A model generated the notes under the pieces. That model did not search any database and was not told the DNA's origin. It saw only the letters and a list, made by a program, of their open reading frames with translations. Shown one piece after another: positions 49,876 through 57,177 of a stretch of 64,000 nt of DNA. Position 1 is the stretch's first letter, and each line of letters begins with the position of its first letter. This DNA is from Chitinivibrionia bacterium (GTDB taxonomy: Bacteria; Fibrobacterota; Chitinivibrionia; Chitinivibrionales; Chitinivibrionaceae): the NCBI GenBank assembly GCA_009779925.1, contig WRAZ01000002.1, positions 78,953 to 142,952 of the forward strand, written 5' to 3'. Position numbers and translations under genes: made by a program.

Positions 49876-51864
49876 ATGTCGATAATTTTCAAGTTTATGA
49901 AACCCTACACCCTTATGCTTTGCGGCGTATTCGTCTTCATTTTGCTCGAAGTTATGACGGCGATTGCGCTTCCGGGGCGCACGGCGGACATCGTAAACGA
50001 CGGCGTTATAGTAGGAAACATCCCGACTATATGGCGAAACGGCGGCATAATGCTTCTTTTGACGGTGGCAAGCGTCATCGTCGCGCTGATTTCGGGAGTT
50101 TTGATAGCAAAAATCGCCACGGGAATATGCAGCGATTTGCGAAGCGCGGTTTTCAAGAAAATAATGAGTTTTTCCAACGCCGAAATGAACAAATTTGCGA
50201 CATCCTCGCTTATAACCCGCACCACAAACGACATTACGCAAGTGCAAACCGCTCTTATGCTGGCTTCTCGACAGTTTATTTTTGCGCCAATGATTGCAAT
50301 CGGCGGGATAATAGCCGCGCTCGACAGAGCCCCGAATATGACTTGGGTGCTTGTTCTCGTCATTATTTTTATGGTTGGAAGTATGGCGACTATCGTAATA
50401 ATAGCCCTCCCCAAATTCAATATGATACAAGGTTTAATCGACCGTCTTAACTTGGTTTCGCGCGAAAATCTAAGCGGAATTCTGATAGTTCGAGCGTTCG
50501 GCACACAAAATTTCGAGAAAAAACGCTTCGACAAAGCAAACAGAGACGCGACCGAAACAGGAAAATTCATAGCGCAGGCATTTGCGTTTGTAACCCCCGT
50601 AATACTGCTCACTTTTAACTTTACCGCGGCGCTAATCGTCTGGGTTGGCGCGCACGAAGTATCGGCGTTCAGAAGCGACATAGGCGACATTTTCGCCTTT
50701 ATGCAATACGGAATTTTAATAGTTTCCGCATTTTTGATGATTTCGGTAACCTTTATTTTTGTGCCCCGCGCAATAGTAAGCGCCCGCCGAATATCCGAAG
50801 TACTAAACACCCAAAGCAGCATTAAATACCGCGAAAACCCCATAGATTTACCCAAAAATCTAAAAGGCGAAATAGAATTCAGAAACGTAAGTTTCAGGTA
50901 CCCGGAAACGGGCGACGATGATGTAGGGGCGGGGTCTGCCCGCCCTGCCGACCAAACAAACGACGACGAAACCGTAGGGGCGTATTGCATACGCCCTAAA
51001 AATAAACACGAAACCGAAACAATAATAAAAAACGGCGGCGATTTGGGCGTATGCAATACGCCCCTACAGGGCAACGCCGACGACAATTTGGGCGGGCAAA
51101 CCCCGCCCCTACAAAACGCCGCCGAAACGGACAACGAAAACGTCCTCGAACGCGTTAATTTCACCGCAAAATCGGGCGAAACCACCGCGATAATTGGTGC
51201 GACAGGCGCAGGAAAAACGACAATCCTAAACCTGATATTACGCTTTTACGACGTAAACGAGGGCGCAATTTTAATCGACGGAATTGACATTCGCGACGTT
51301 TCCAAAAAGGATTTGCACGATAAAATCGGCTATGTTCCGCAAAAGGCGCATTTGTTTTCGGGAAATATTCGCTCCAACCTCCTTTTGGCGGACAAAGAAG
51401 CAAGCGAAGAGAGAATACAACAGGCGGTCGAAATTTCGCAATCGCAGGCGCTTATAGAGGCAAAACCGGGCGGCTACGAAGCAAATGTCGCGCAGGGCGG
51501 CACAAATTTTTCGGGCGGACAACGCCAGCGATTGGCGATTGCAAGAGCATTGGTAAAAAAATCGGCAATTCATTTGTTCGACGACAGTTTTTCTGCGCTC
51601 GACTTAAAAACCGACGCGCTTTTGCGTGAAGCGTTAAAGAAAAAAAGCGACAAAAGCACAAAAATTATAGTCGCGCAAAGAATTTCGTCCATAATGGACG
51701 CCGACCAAATCGTGGTTTTAGACGATGGCGTAGTAGTAGGCAAAGGCAAACACAGCCAACTCCTCGAAACCTGCGAAGTTTACAAAGAAATAGCCGCCTC
51801 CCAGATGAGCGAAGAGGAACTCGTTTCGACTACGCTCAACGACCGAAGCGGGGCAATTTCGTAG
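49876..51864 (+). CDS. ABC exporter half with degenerate catalytic site (partner of the gene at 57178)
   Basis: 662-aa membrane-ATPase exporter. Six-span domain (residues 1-320), then NBD: Walker A IIGATGAGKTTILNL, signature FSGGQRQRLAIARAL, Walker B IHLFDDSFSALD. The usual catalytic Glu is Asp (DD) and the H-loop His is Gln (IIVAQRIS), as in the degenerate subunit of heterodimeric exporters such as TM287/288 and BmrCD. Residues about 350-413 between the domains come from nested family A repeats. The TAG stop is the first TAG of another such repeat. Likely drug or lipid efflux. Confidence 0.93.
   Translation: MSIIFKFMKPYTLMLCGVFVFILLEVMTAIALPGRTADIVNDGVIVGNIPTIWRNGGIMLLLTVASVIVALISGVLIAKIATGICSDLRSAVFKKIMSFSNAEMNKFATSSLITRTTNDITQVQTALMLASRQFIFAPMIAIGGIIAALDRAPNMTWVLVLVIIFMVGSMATIVIIALPKFNMIQGLIDRLNLVSRENLSGILIVRAFGTQNFEKKRFDKANRDATETGKFIAQAFAFVTPVILLTFNFTAALIVWVGAHEVSAFRSDIGDIFAFMQYGILIVSAFLMISVTFIFVPRAIVSARRISEVLNTQSSIKYRENPIDLPKNLKGEIEFRNVSFRYPETGDDDVGAGSARPADQTNDDETVGAYCIRPKNKHETETIIKNGGDLGVCNTPLQGNADDNLGGQTPPLQNAAETDNENVLERVNFTAKSGETTAIIGATGAGKTTILNLILRFYDVNEGAILIDGIDIRDVSKKDLHDKIGYVPQKAHLFSGNIRSNLLLADKEASEERIQQAVEISQSQALIEAKPGGYEANVAQGGTNFSGGQRQRLAIARALVKKSAIHLFDDSFSALDLKTDALLREALKKKSDKSTKIIVAQRISSIMDADQIVVLDDGVVVGKGKHSQLLETCEVYKEIAASQMSEEELVSTTLNDRSGAIS
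50923..51112. repeat. Nested family A repeats inside an ABC transporter gene
   Basis: An outer element (50923-50945 and 51090-51112, arms rich in GGCGGGGTCTGCCCG) is split by an inner element of a different subtype (50974-50996 and 51045-51067, GCGTATTGCATACGCC arms). The whole 190 bp is in frame and encodes VGAGSARP, VGAYCIRP, GVCNTPLQ and GGQTPPLQ peptides between membrane and ATPase domains. Confidence 0.9.
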
Positions 51865-51889
51865 GGGCGACCGCCCTCGGTCGCCCGTG
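51861..51889. repeat. Family A repeat supplying the ABC gene stop codon
   Basis: GTAGGGGCGACCG then CGGTCGCCCGTG; its TAG (51862-51864) is the stop codon of the upstream gene. The same unit follows the partner ABC gene at 59115. Confidence 0.85.
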
Positions 51890-51938
51890 TTGTTCGATAA
51901 ATAACCGCCGTACTTCGACGATTATTATCCTTGCACTG

Positions 51939-52601
51939 TTAAAGAAAAAACTCGCGGAGTTTTTTCATATCAGCAATGGGGGACTCTACGTTTTGCAGAA
52001 AATCAGCTGGAAGTCCGAGGAAATGGGTGTATTTTAATATGATTTCCCAGATTTTCTGCATATATCTGTCTGAAATTTCGCCGCTTCGGTTAAAACAAAT
52101 CGCTTCGTGGTGTGCAATTCGGTTTCGGAAATCTCTTATTTCTTTCAATTCATTAAAAACAAGTTTCTGATTTACGCCTTTTTCTTTGTTCGGGAAAATT
52201 TTCAGCAAGGATTGGTTGCCTTGATTGAAACAATGGCTTGAAAACATACTGACCCAAAATCCAAAACTCAGCGCCGCCACTAATCTGTCGGAAGAATAAG
52301 GTTTAAGCGGGGAAAGATTTTCCTTTTCTTTGCGGATAGTCATCTTTTTGTCTTCGGGAAAAAAGTTGCCGTTAATTTGCCCGATAATCCAATCGTCGTC
52401 ATTAAAATGTTTTTTGTAATGTTTGTTTATTGCATTCCGCAAAACGACTTCAAACAAACATAATGCACCCCAAAACTTTTTTGATGTTTCGATGTTTAAC
52501 ATATATAATTCAAGTGCTTGTGGCTCGTTTCCGCCACAAGCGTGCTTGTATTTGTCAAGTCGAGGTTTTGATAAACATTCCTCGTAATCATTATAATTCA
52601 C
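51939..52601 (-). CDS. Abi-like (AbiD/F, HEPN-type) protein
   Basis: 220 aa of the Abi_2 family, linked to abortive phage defence. Start block RLDKYKHACGGNEPQALELY, central LFEVVLRNAINKHY, and the HEPN R-x4-6-H motif in DFRNRIAHHEAI, a likely RNase centre. Start is GTG at 52601 behind AAAGGAGAA. Promoter box AAATAGTATTTT at 52626-52637, with TTGATT upstream. A divergent small-RNA promoter lies 40 bp away. Confidence 0.85.
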   Translation of the reverse strand: MNYNDYEECLSKPRLDKYKHACGGNEPQALELYMLNIETSKKFWGALCLFEVVLRNAINKHYKKHFNDDDWIIGQINGNFFPEDKKMTIRKEKENLSPLKPYSSDRLVAALSFGFWVSMFSSHCFNQGNQSLLKIFPNKEKGVNQKLVFNELKEIRDFRNRIAHHEAICFNRSGEISDRYMQKIWEIILKYTHFLGLPADFLQNVESPIADMKKLREFFL

Positions 52602-52661
52602 TTAAAAATTCTCCTTTTTGAGAGGAAAATACTATTTTTTACAGAAAAAATCAATAATACC

Positions 52662-52776
52662 TTGCATTTGTCGCGAAAATTATAGTATATTTATAGAGAA
52701 CACCTGCCGGTCACTGTCGAAAGATATACTTTCAGGTAATGTCGGGGAGGTCTTAGGCACCTCCCCATTTTATTTT
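52662..52776 (+). ncRNA. Candidate small RNA next to the Abi gene
   Basis: Promoter TTGCAT (52662-52667), 18 bp, TATATT (52686-52691); RNA start near 52698. The body folds as ACCT...GAAAG-ATATA-CTTTCAGGT with an inserted loop, then a strong terminator GGGGAGGT-loop-ACCTCCCC (52744-52766) with a T-rich tail. No ORF of note. About 75-80 nt. It does not match 6S, SRP or tmRNA features. Confidence 0.65.
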
Positions 52777-52810
52777 CTGCTGCTTTCACCTCATAATTTT
52801 TATACAAAAA

Positions 52811-52838
52811 AGGAAGCGTATTTTCATACGCTTCCTTA
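52811..52838 (-). terminator. Terminator of the GyrI-like operon
   Basis: GGAAGCGTAT, four-base loop, ATACGCTTCC; on the minus strand it is followed by six T. Confidence 0.8.
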
Positions 52839-52876
52839 AAAAACGAGCAATTACACAGATTTGCTCCTACGTTAAT

Positions 52877-52970
52877 TTACCGCTTCACATTAATTCTCTG
52901 CCTCAACACAGAAACGCCGTTTTGCTTCACGTTCAAGATAAACACACCTTGCGCCAAATTATCCCTAAAC
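52877..52970 (-). pseudogene. Remnant of a surface-protein C-terminal sorting tail
   Basis: Translated on the minus strand it ends NLAQGVFILNVKQNGVSVLR and then QRINVKR-stop, almost identical to the end of the gene at 55110 (NIAQGVFILNVKQNGVSVLR, RINVRR). Only about 30 codons remain, and the preceding gene (GyrI-like) now runs into it. Confidence 0.75.
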
Positions 52971-53603
52971 CCTTTTTATGGGATGTCGAATTATTGTCTT
53001 TAATTTTTCAGGCGCAACTTTGCGAGGGTCAGACAAATAAATCTCGTGATGCTGCCGTTCTTCGTTTATATCAATCAAATATCCCTGTTCTGCGGCATAA
53101 GTATCCATCATTAATATCGTTGCTGGCTCGTCATCATATGAACCGATGTGCATAACTTGTACGCACAACCCTTCCGTAATACTTTCAAGCCGTGCTTTTG
53201 ATAAATCCAAATTCGGTTTCTTTTTGGCAAGCATTAATTTAGCGGCTTCAAACACTTCATTTGTAACAAATTCCGGTTGCCGTATTAATGATGTCCAAAC
53301 AAATTTACTTTTGTCCGGCACAGCACCACCAAAGAATGTGCCGTCGTCAACACTCCAAAAACCCTCTAACGGCGGAACAACATACTCAAAATATCCTTTC
53401 GGCTGTGAACCGCTCATCTTACTCATTTTTATGGAGTATGACAATCCGTAAAGAATTTCCATAGCCGTTTTATATTCCTCTGATATGTTTGGATTTCCTT
53501 TGCCGTCAACAGCGATAAATACCATTTCCGGCACATCAATGATAGAAGGTGCAGTCTTAGGTTGATATAACTCTTTTTGAGTTTTCTTATAATCAATCGG
53601 CAT
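52965..53603 (-). CDS. GyrI-like small-molecule binding domain protein
   Basis: 212-aa protein of the GyrI-like/SOUL fold. Typical parts: PEMVFIAVDGKGNPN near the N-terminus, LEGFWSVDDG, GLCVQVMHIGSYDDEPAT, and EIYLSDPRKVAPEKLKTI at the end. Members bind hydrophobic small molecules or relate to DNA gyrase protection. ATG at 53603 follows GGAGAGA. The stop lies in the tail remnant, so the original C-terminus may have changed. Confidence 0.85.
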   Translation of the reverse strand: MPIDYKKTQKELYQPKTAPSIIDVPEMVFIAVDGKGNPNISEEYKTAMEILYGLSYSIKMSKMSGSQPKGYFEYVVPPLEGFWSVDDGTFFGGAVPDKSKFVWTSLIRQPEFVTNEVFEAAKLMLAKKKPNLDLSKARLESITEGLCVQVMHIGSYDDEPATILMMDTYAAEQGYLIDINEERQHHEIYLSDPRKVAPEKLKTIIRHPIKRV

Positions 53604-53618
53604 ATCGTTCTCTCCGTT

Positions 53619-53780
53619 TTATGCAAAAGCCATTTGCCTTTTTTTCTTTACCGCAACTTTACCTGTCGTTAATTTAGCGACAAGCATTAACTCTCTCTTT
53701 ACCTCTGAAAAATTTTGAACGCGTTTCCATTCTCCGCGCTCAACAGAAGCAATCAGTTCTTTTTCTTCATAAGCAGTCAT
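53619..53780 (-). CDS. Small antitoxin-like protein (53 aa)
   Basis: Begins MTAYEEKELIASVERGEWK and ends in a basic stretch (VAVKKKRQMAFA). It starts a few bases after the 91-aa gene, behind GGGAGG, so the two are translated together. Size, charge and order (toxin first, then antitoxin) resemble BrnT/BrnA-type pairs. Family not proven. Confidence 0.55.
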   Translation of the reverse strand: MTAYEEKELIASVERGEWKRVQNFSEVKRELMLVAKLTTGKVAVKKKRQMAFA

Positions 53781-53782
53781 TT

Positions 53783-54058
53783 TCAAAATCCTCCCGTTAA
53801 ATATTTTTTTGTATATTTACGACTCTTAAATGCTGTTTTCATAAAATACACATCTCCGTTTTTCACTGTCGGAACAACACAAGCATAGCCGTCAATATTC
53901 ACAATCATTAAAATTTGACCGGGGTATTTTATCCTGTCCGTATGAGCAAAAACCTCTAACAGCATTCCGTTTCCAATCGCGCCAACTATTTGCTCAAAAG
54001 ATATGCCGCGCTCAATTTGCAAAACAACATTTTTTGTTTTATCCCAGTCGAAACACAT
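53783..54058 (-). CDS. Small toxin-like protein (91 aa), BrnT-like
   Basis: Begins MCFDWDKTKNVVLQIERGIS with the W-D-x-x-K-N pattern and a following G-I-S-F-E segment seen in BrnT ribonuclease toxins (FEWDEAKN...HGVSFEEA). The middle has DRIKYPGQILMIVNIDGYAC, and a basic C-terminus follows (KSRKYTKKYLTGGF). The catalytic identity is not certain. Promoter block at 54083-54120. Confidence 0.55.
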   Translation of the reverse strand: MCFDWDKTKNVVLQIERGISFEQIVGAIGNGMLLEVFAHTDRIKYPGQILMIVNIDGYACVVPTVKNGDVYFMKTAFKSRKYTKKYLTGGF

Positions 54059-54082
54059 AGATATTACTTACCTCCACAAGAT

Positions 54083-54120
54083 AAAATACGTTATTTTTTA
54101 GGTGGTGTACGAGGTTATTT
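54083..54120 (-). promoter_or_regulatory. Accessory-gene promoter block (one of four gap-free copies)
   Basis: 38 bp that aligns without gaps to 63564-63601, 57037-57074 and 62909-62946. On the coding strand it reads AAATAACC, a CACC at about -25, and TATTTT. Each copy precedes an accessory or surface gene. Confidence 0.6.
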
Positions 54121-54167
54121 TTGTTTTCGGCAAAATTTATCGTAGTGGCAAACACACGGATCCGCCC

Positions 54168-54926
54168 TTACGATTTCCATTTCCTGATTTTTTCTAAAAC
54201 TAACAACCCGTCCAAATCCATTTTTGAAAACGCAAACCATTTTTTGCCGCTATCTTTCAAACTTGCGCCCCAATGATAAACTTCTTTGTCATCGACTATC
54301 AAAAATCTGTCGTGGCTGAGGTCGAATTCTTTTGCTTCTATCGGTGGATATTGTTCGTTAAATCGTTCTATATCCAATTTCAACTGTTTTGATATTTCTT
54401 TTGTAAAAAGCATAACTTTTACGTTTTCCATTCTCTTGGAAAATATTGTCAATGTAGATTCATTTATATAATTGTCTATCAAAATTATGGATTTTTGCGC
54501 CGTTTTTACAAAAAAATCTATTTTCTTTTCTGTTTCGGACATACGGTTTTCCAAGCGTTCAAATCGTTGGTCGAAAGAATAACCCTTTATAACATATTCC
54601 TTTAAAACTTGGTTCGCCCATTTGCGAAACTCTATTGCTCTGCCGGAATTTGCACGATAGCCAACTGATAATATTACATCTAAACTGTAAAACGCAACCG
54701 GTTTGTCCGAGTTTGGAATATGCAATTTTTGCATATTGCTTTTTTCATCAACTTCACCATCCTTGAAGATATTGCGAATATGTCGCGAAACGCCCGATTG
54801 GTCAACTGCGAATATCTTTTCTATCTGCGATTGAGTTGCCCAAACCGTATCATTTTTAAAATCTACCGACAATTCAATATTGCTATCGCCGCTTTCATAA
54901 ACTATAATTTCGTGCATTTGATTCAT
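54168..54926 (-). CDS. RhuM-family protein with PLD-like C-terminal domain
   Basis: 252 aa. The N-terminal half is the RhuM virulence-protein family (VWATQSQIEKIFAVDQSGVS, HIRNIFKDGEVDE, AFYSLDVILSVGYRANSGRA, FRKWANQVLKEYVIKGY). The C-terminal half resembles a phospholipase D-like or nucleic-acid sensing domain (VKVMLFTKEISKQL, SHDRFLIVDDKEVYHWGASL). Such genes are common in restriction or defence islands. A near-identical C-terminal copy is at 63650. A degenerate family A repeat (54140-54170) lies at its end. Confidence 0.8.
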   Translation of the reverse strand: MNQMHEIIVYESGDSNIELSVDFKNDTVWATQSQIEKIFAVDQSGVSRHIRNIFKDGEVDEKSNMQKLHIPNSDKPVAFYSLDVILSVGYRANSGRAIEFRKWANQVLKEYVIKGYSFDQRFERLENRMSETEKKIDFFVKTAQKSIILIDNYINESTLTIFSKRMENVKVMLFTKEISKQLKLDIERFNEQYPPIEAKEFDLSHDRFLIVDDKEVYHWGASLKDSGKKWFAFSKMDLDGLLVLEKIRKWKS

Positions 54927-55060
54927 TTTTATTCTCTCAAAATTTCTTATTAAACGAGACGGTAAAATACGTTATTCCTTACTAAGGATTACTTGTTTTC
55001 TCGTTTTTAGGAGTTTTTTCTCCTTTTTTATACAAAGATACTATTCGCCAAAAACAAAAA

Positions 55061-55085
55061 GAGACAAGGCGTGCCTTGTCTCTAC
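55061..55085. repeat. GTAGAGAC-type palindromic repeat
   Basis: GAGACAAGGC-GT-GCCTTGTCTC followed by TAC; same layout as family A with GAGAC instead of GGGGC. It lies at the 3' end of the surface-protein gene at 55110. Confidence 0.75.
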
Positions 55086-55109
55086 AAAAAAACAACTGAA
55101 ATTATGATT

Positions 55110-56774
55110 TTATCTTCTAACGTTAATCCTATGTCTCAACACTGAAACGCCGTTTTGTTTTACATTCAGAATAAACACGCCTTGCGCGATGTTATCCGTT
55201 CGCAAACCAACTGCATTCACGCCGTTTATTGCGGTGATGTTTGCTCTGCTTACCATTCGACCTTGCAAGTTATAAAGTTCGGCAGTGTAATTGCCAGCGG
55301 CGAGGTTTAGGTGGATTTGACCATTTCTTATTCCTGCAAATCTGGCAACGGAAACGTTTCTGTTTGTCGAGGAATTATTGCGGGAGATAGACAAGGGAGG
55401 CAAAGTCGGACGATCATCTGCCAAATCTTCGGCGCTTATGCCTAATACTATGAGTACATATTCCTCTGTAATATCAAGCGTATCGTTCAGCACAACTCTT
55501 CCGTTTTTAAGAATTACCTCTCTTTCGACTTTCCACTGCCAACTTCCGCTGACTTCCACTTGTTCCAGCTGTTCCGTTATTATGTAGTGAAAATTCTGAA
55601 AACTGAGCGATCCTGCTAATTCTCCGTTGAAATTTATTCTTCCGTTGTATTTGAACTCGTCTCGGCTTTCATTCGAATACCAACCGCAAAAATCCTCCCA
55701 GCCGTGAATTGCAGACCTGCCGTATCCGCCGCCTAAATACAAATTTCCGAGATTTGAAAAGTTGAAAAATTCTCTTGTTGTAGTGGTAGTTCTGATGCAG
55801 CCGTAGTCATTCGCTATTTCAGACCTCCTTTCTTTCGTCGAAACATAACCGTTTTCTTCACCGTGTCTGAGACGTTCGATGTCTTCGAATAATTCAAATC
55901 CGCGACCTGCTCTGGAATTGCGTTGTTCAAGTTCTTGGGCGTAGATTTCAAGAAAATCTTCGAGATTTGCCGCGGTTATAGTCGCACCGCCGCGACTTGT
56001 CAATTCTCCGCTCGGCGCTGTAGGAACGGCGGGCATAGTTCTGTCTATCGGAGTATCGTCGCCATAAATACGATTTTGGGTACTCGGTTGTATATAGCTG
56101 AAAAGCAAATAAATCGGAAGATTGATTTCAACATTGCCGCTTTTCACAAAAAACCTTCCGCTTGTTATTTTGTTTTCGAGAGAATCCCGCGAAGCGGCGA
56201 CGTTTTCAAACACAATTTGTCCTTCATATTTTCCGCGGAAATCTATGGTTCCGTTTTTTTTGACAATATCGTGCTCAACGCCGTCTTCATAAGCGTTAGA
56301 CACAAATATACCTACCGCTCCGCCCATAAAAAATGATTCGGCATTAGAAAAATCGAAATACTTAATTTCATAGACGCCACGCTCCTCTGCTCCTCTGTTG
56401 GATTCTTCAAATATCGCCTTTAACATAAATTCGACTTTTCCCGAAGAACTACCGAACCCTGTGGACGATGCTGTAATTCCTCCGATAAAAGACTCGCGTT
56501 CGTCAGGCAGGTTTGACTGAGAACGGGCACTGCGGGCATTTTGGGCGACGGCGGAATTATCATTGTAATAATCATCACCCGTAAAAGCAAATTTATACAA
56601 TTTGATAAAATCGTCGAGGTTTGATTGATTAACCGCGGTATTTTCCATACCCTCGCCTTTTGTAAGTTCCCCACCGCTCACCGTCGGTGGATTGTCGGGG
56701 ATAACAATGCTGTTAGAAGCAAACACGCAAGCGGTCAATACCGTTGCACAAAAAAATAACTTTCTGTAGTTCAT
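55110..56774 (-). CDS. Secreted surface protein with two repeats and type IX-like sorting tail
   Basis: 554 aa, family not recognised. Signal peptide (LFFCATVLTACVFA). Two related halves: each begins SGEL-T with (L)DDF/EDF helical start, has FDFSNAESFFMGGAVG or FNFSNLGNLYLGGGYG, then IDFRGKYEGQIVFENV or INFNGELAGSLSFQNF. The C-terminal tail YTAELYNLQGRMVSRANITA ... VLRHRINVRR is a type A sorting-like domain. ATG at 56774 follows GGAGG. A divergent leader RNA (copy 4) lies upstream. Its tail is duplicated as the remnant at 52877. Confidence 0.78.
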   Translation of the reverse strand: MNYRKLFFCATVLTACVFASNSIVIPDNPPTVSGGELTKGEGMENTAVNQSNLDDFIKLYKFAFTGDDYYNDNSAVAQNARSARSQSNLPDERESFIGGITASSTGFGSSSGKVEFMLKAIFEESNRGAEERGVYEIKYFDFSNAESFFMGGAVGIFVSNAYEDGVEHDIVKKNGTIDFRGKYEGQIVFENVAASRDSLENKITSGRFFVKSGNVEINLPIYLLFSYIQPSTQNRIYGDDTPIDRTMPAVPTAPSGELTSRGGATITAANLEDFLEIYAQELEQRNSRAGRGFELFEDIERLRHGEENGYVSTKERRSEIANDYGCIRTTTTTREFFNFSNLGNLYLGGGYGRSAIHGWEDFCGWYSNESRDEFKYNGRINFNGELAGSLSFQNFHYIITEQLEQVEVSGSWQWKVEREVILKNGRVVLNDTLDITEEYVLIVLGISAEDLADDRPTLPPLSISRNNSSTNRNVSVARFAGIRNGQIHLNLAAGNYTAELYNLQGRMVSRANITAINGVNAVGLRTDNIAQGVFILNVKQNGVSVLRHRINVRR

Positions 56775-57042
56775 AAAGAACCTCCGTCATTTAAGGTTTA
56801 GATAACAATTACGTTCAAAAACTAAAACGGAGCCATTCAAAAACAAAAAGGCGCACTCCATTTTCCCACCCATTTCCGTACTGTGAGGTCATCGCCAAAA
56901 CCTATTTTATCCGAAAACAAACAAGAAAGGAGCGTGCCGACAGACACACTCTTTCTCATTCTCTCGATAAAATTGAATATTGGCGATATTCACAGTAGAG
57001 AAAATGAAAAACATTATTCTTTCAAAGAACAGAGAGAAAATA
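56775..57042 (-). promoter_or_regulatory. Structured leader RNA, copy 4 (divergent)
   Basis: TATTTT on the minus strand at 57037-57042. Outer helix: 56990-56996 with 56880-56886 and 56981-56986 with 56892-56897. A local alternative hairpin TGAATAT...ATATTCA uses the same 5' strand. Internal hairpin contains GGCACGCTCC (coding; plus 56929-56938), which pairs 9 of 10 positions with GGAGTGCGCC (plus 56850-56859) downstream. Sequence differs from copies 1-3, but order and pairing are the same. Confidence 0.6.
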
Positions 57043-57126
57043 ATATTTGTTTGCGGTGATTTACGAGGTTATTTAGGGTTTTGTGTTTTTTTTCGCCCAT
57101 ACATATATTTCCTCCACGCCAAATAG

Positions 57127-57132
57127 TATTTT
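57127..57132 (+). promoter_or_regulatory. Promoter box of the second ABC gene
   Basis: TATTTT within AAATAGTATTTT, 46 bp before the ATG. Confidence 0.5.
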
Positions 57133-57177
57133 CTTCTCGAAAAACACACCGAAAATCGGTTTTTTAAGGAAGCGCGA

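Noticed and set aside
52698..52776. 6S RNA, SRP RNA or tmRNA identity for the small RNA
   Set aside because: Too short for 6S or tmRNA, and the GGAA-tetraloop helix of SRP RNA is absent.
54140..54170. Attachment-site-like repeats at the ends of the two RhuM-PLD genes
   Set aside because: They fit degenerate family A palindromes (G-x-GGCA-ACACACGG-TCCGCC-TAC) carried along with the duplicated gene, not an integration core.
51939..57060. Integrated prophage or conjugative element
   Set aside because: No integrase, structural, replication or transfer genes and no attachment-site duplication; it is a patchwork of accessory genes.
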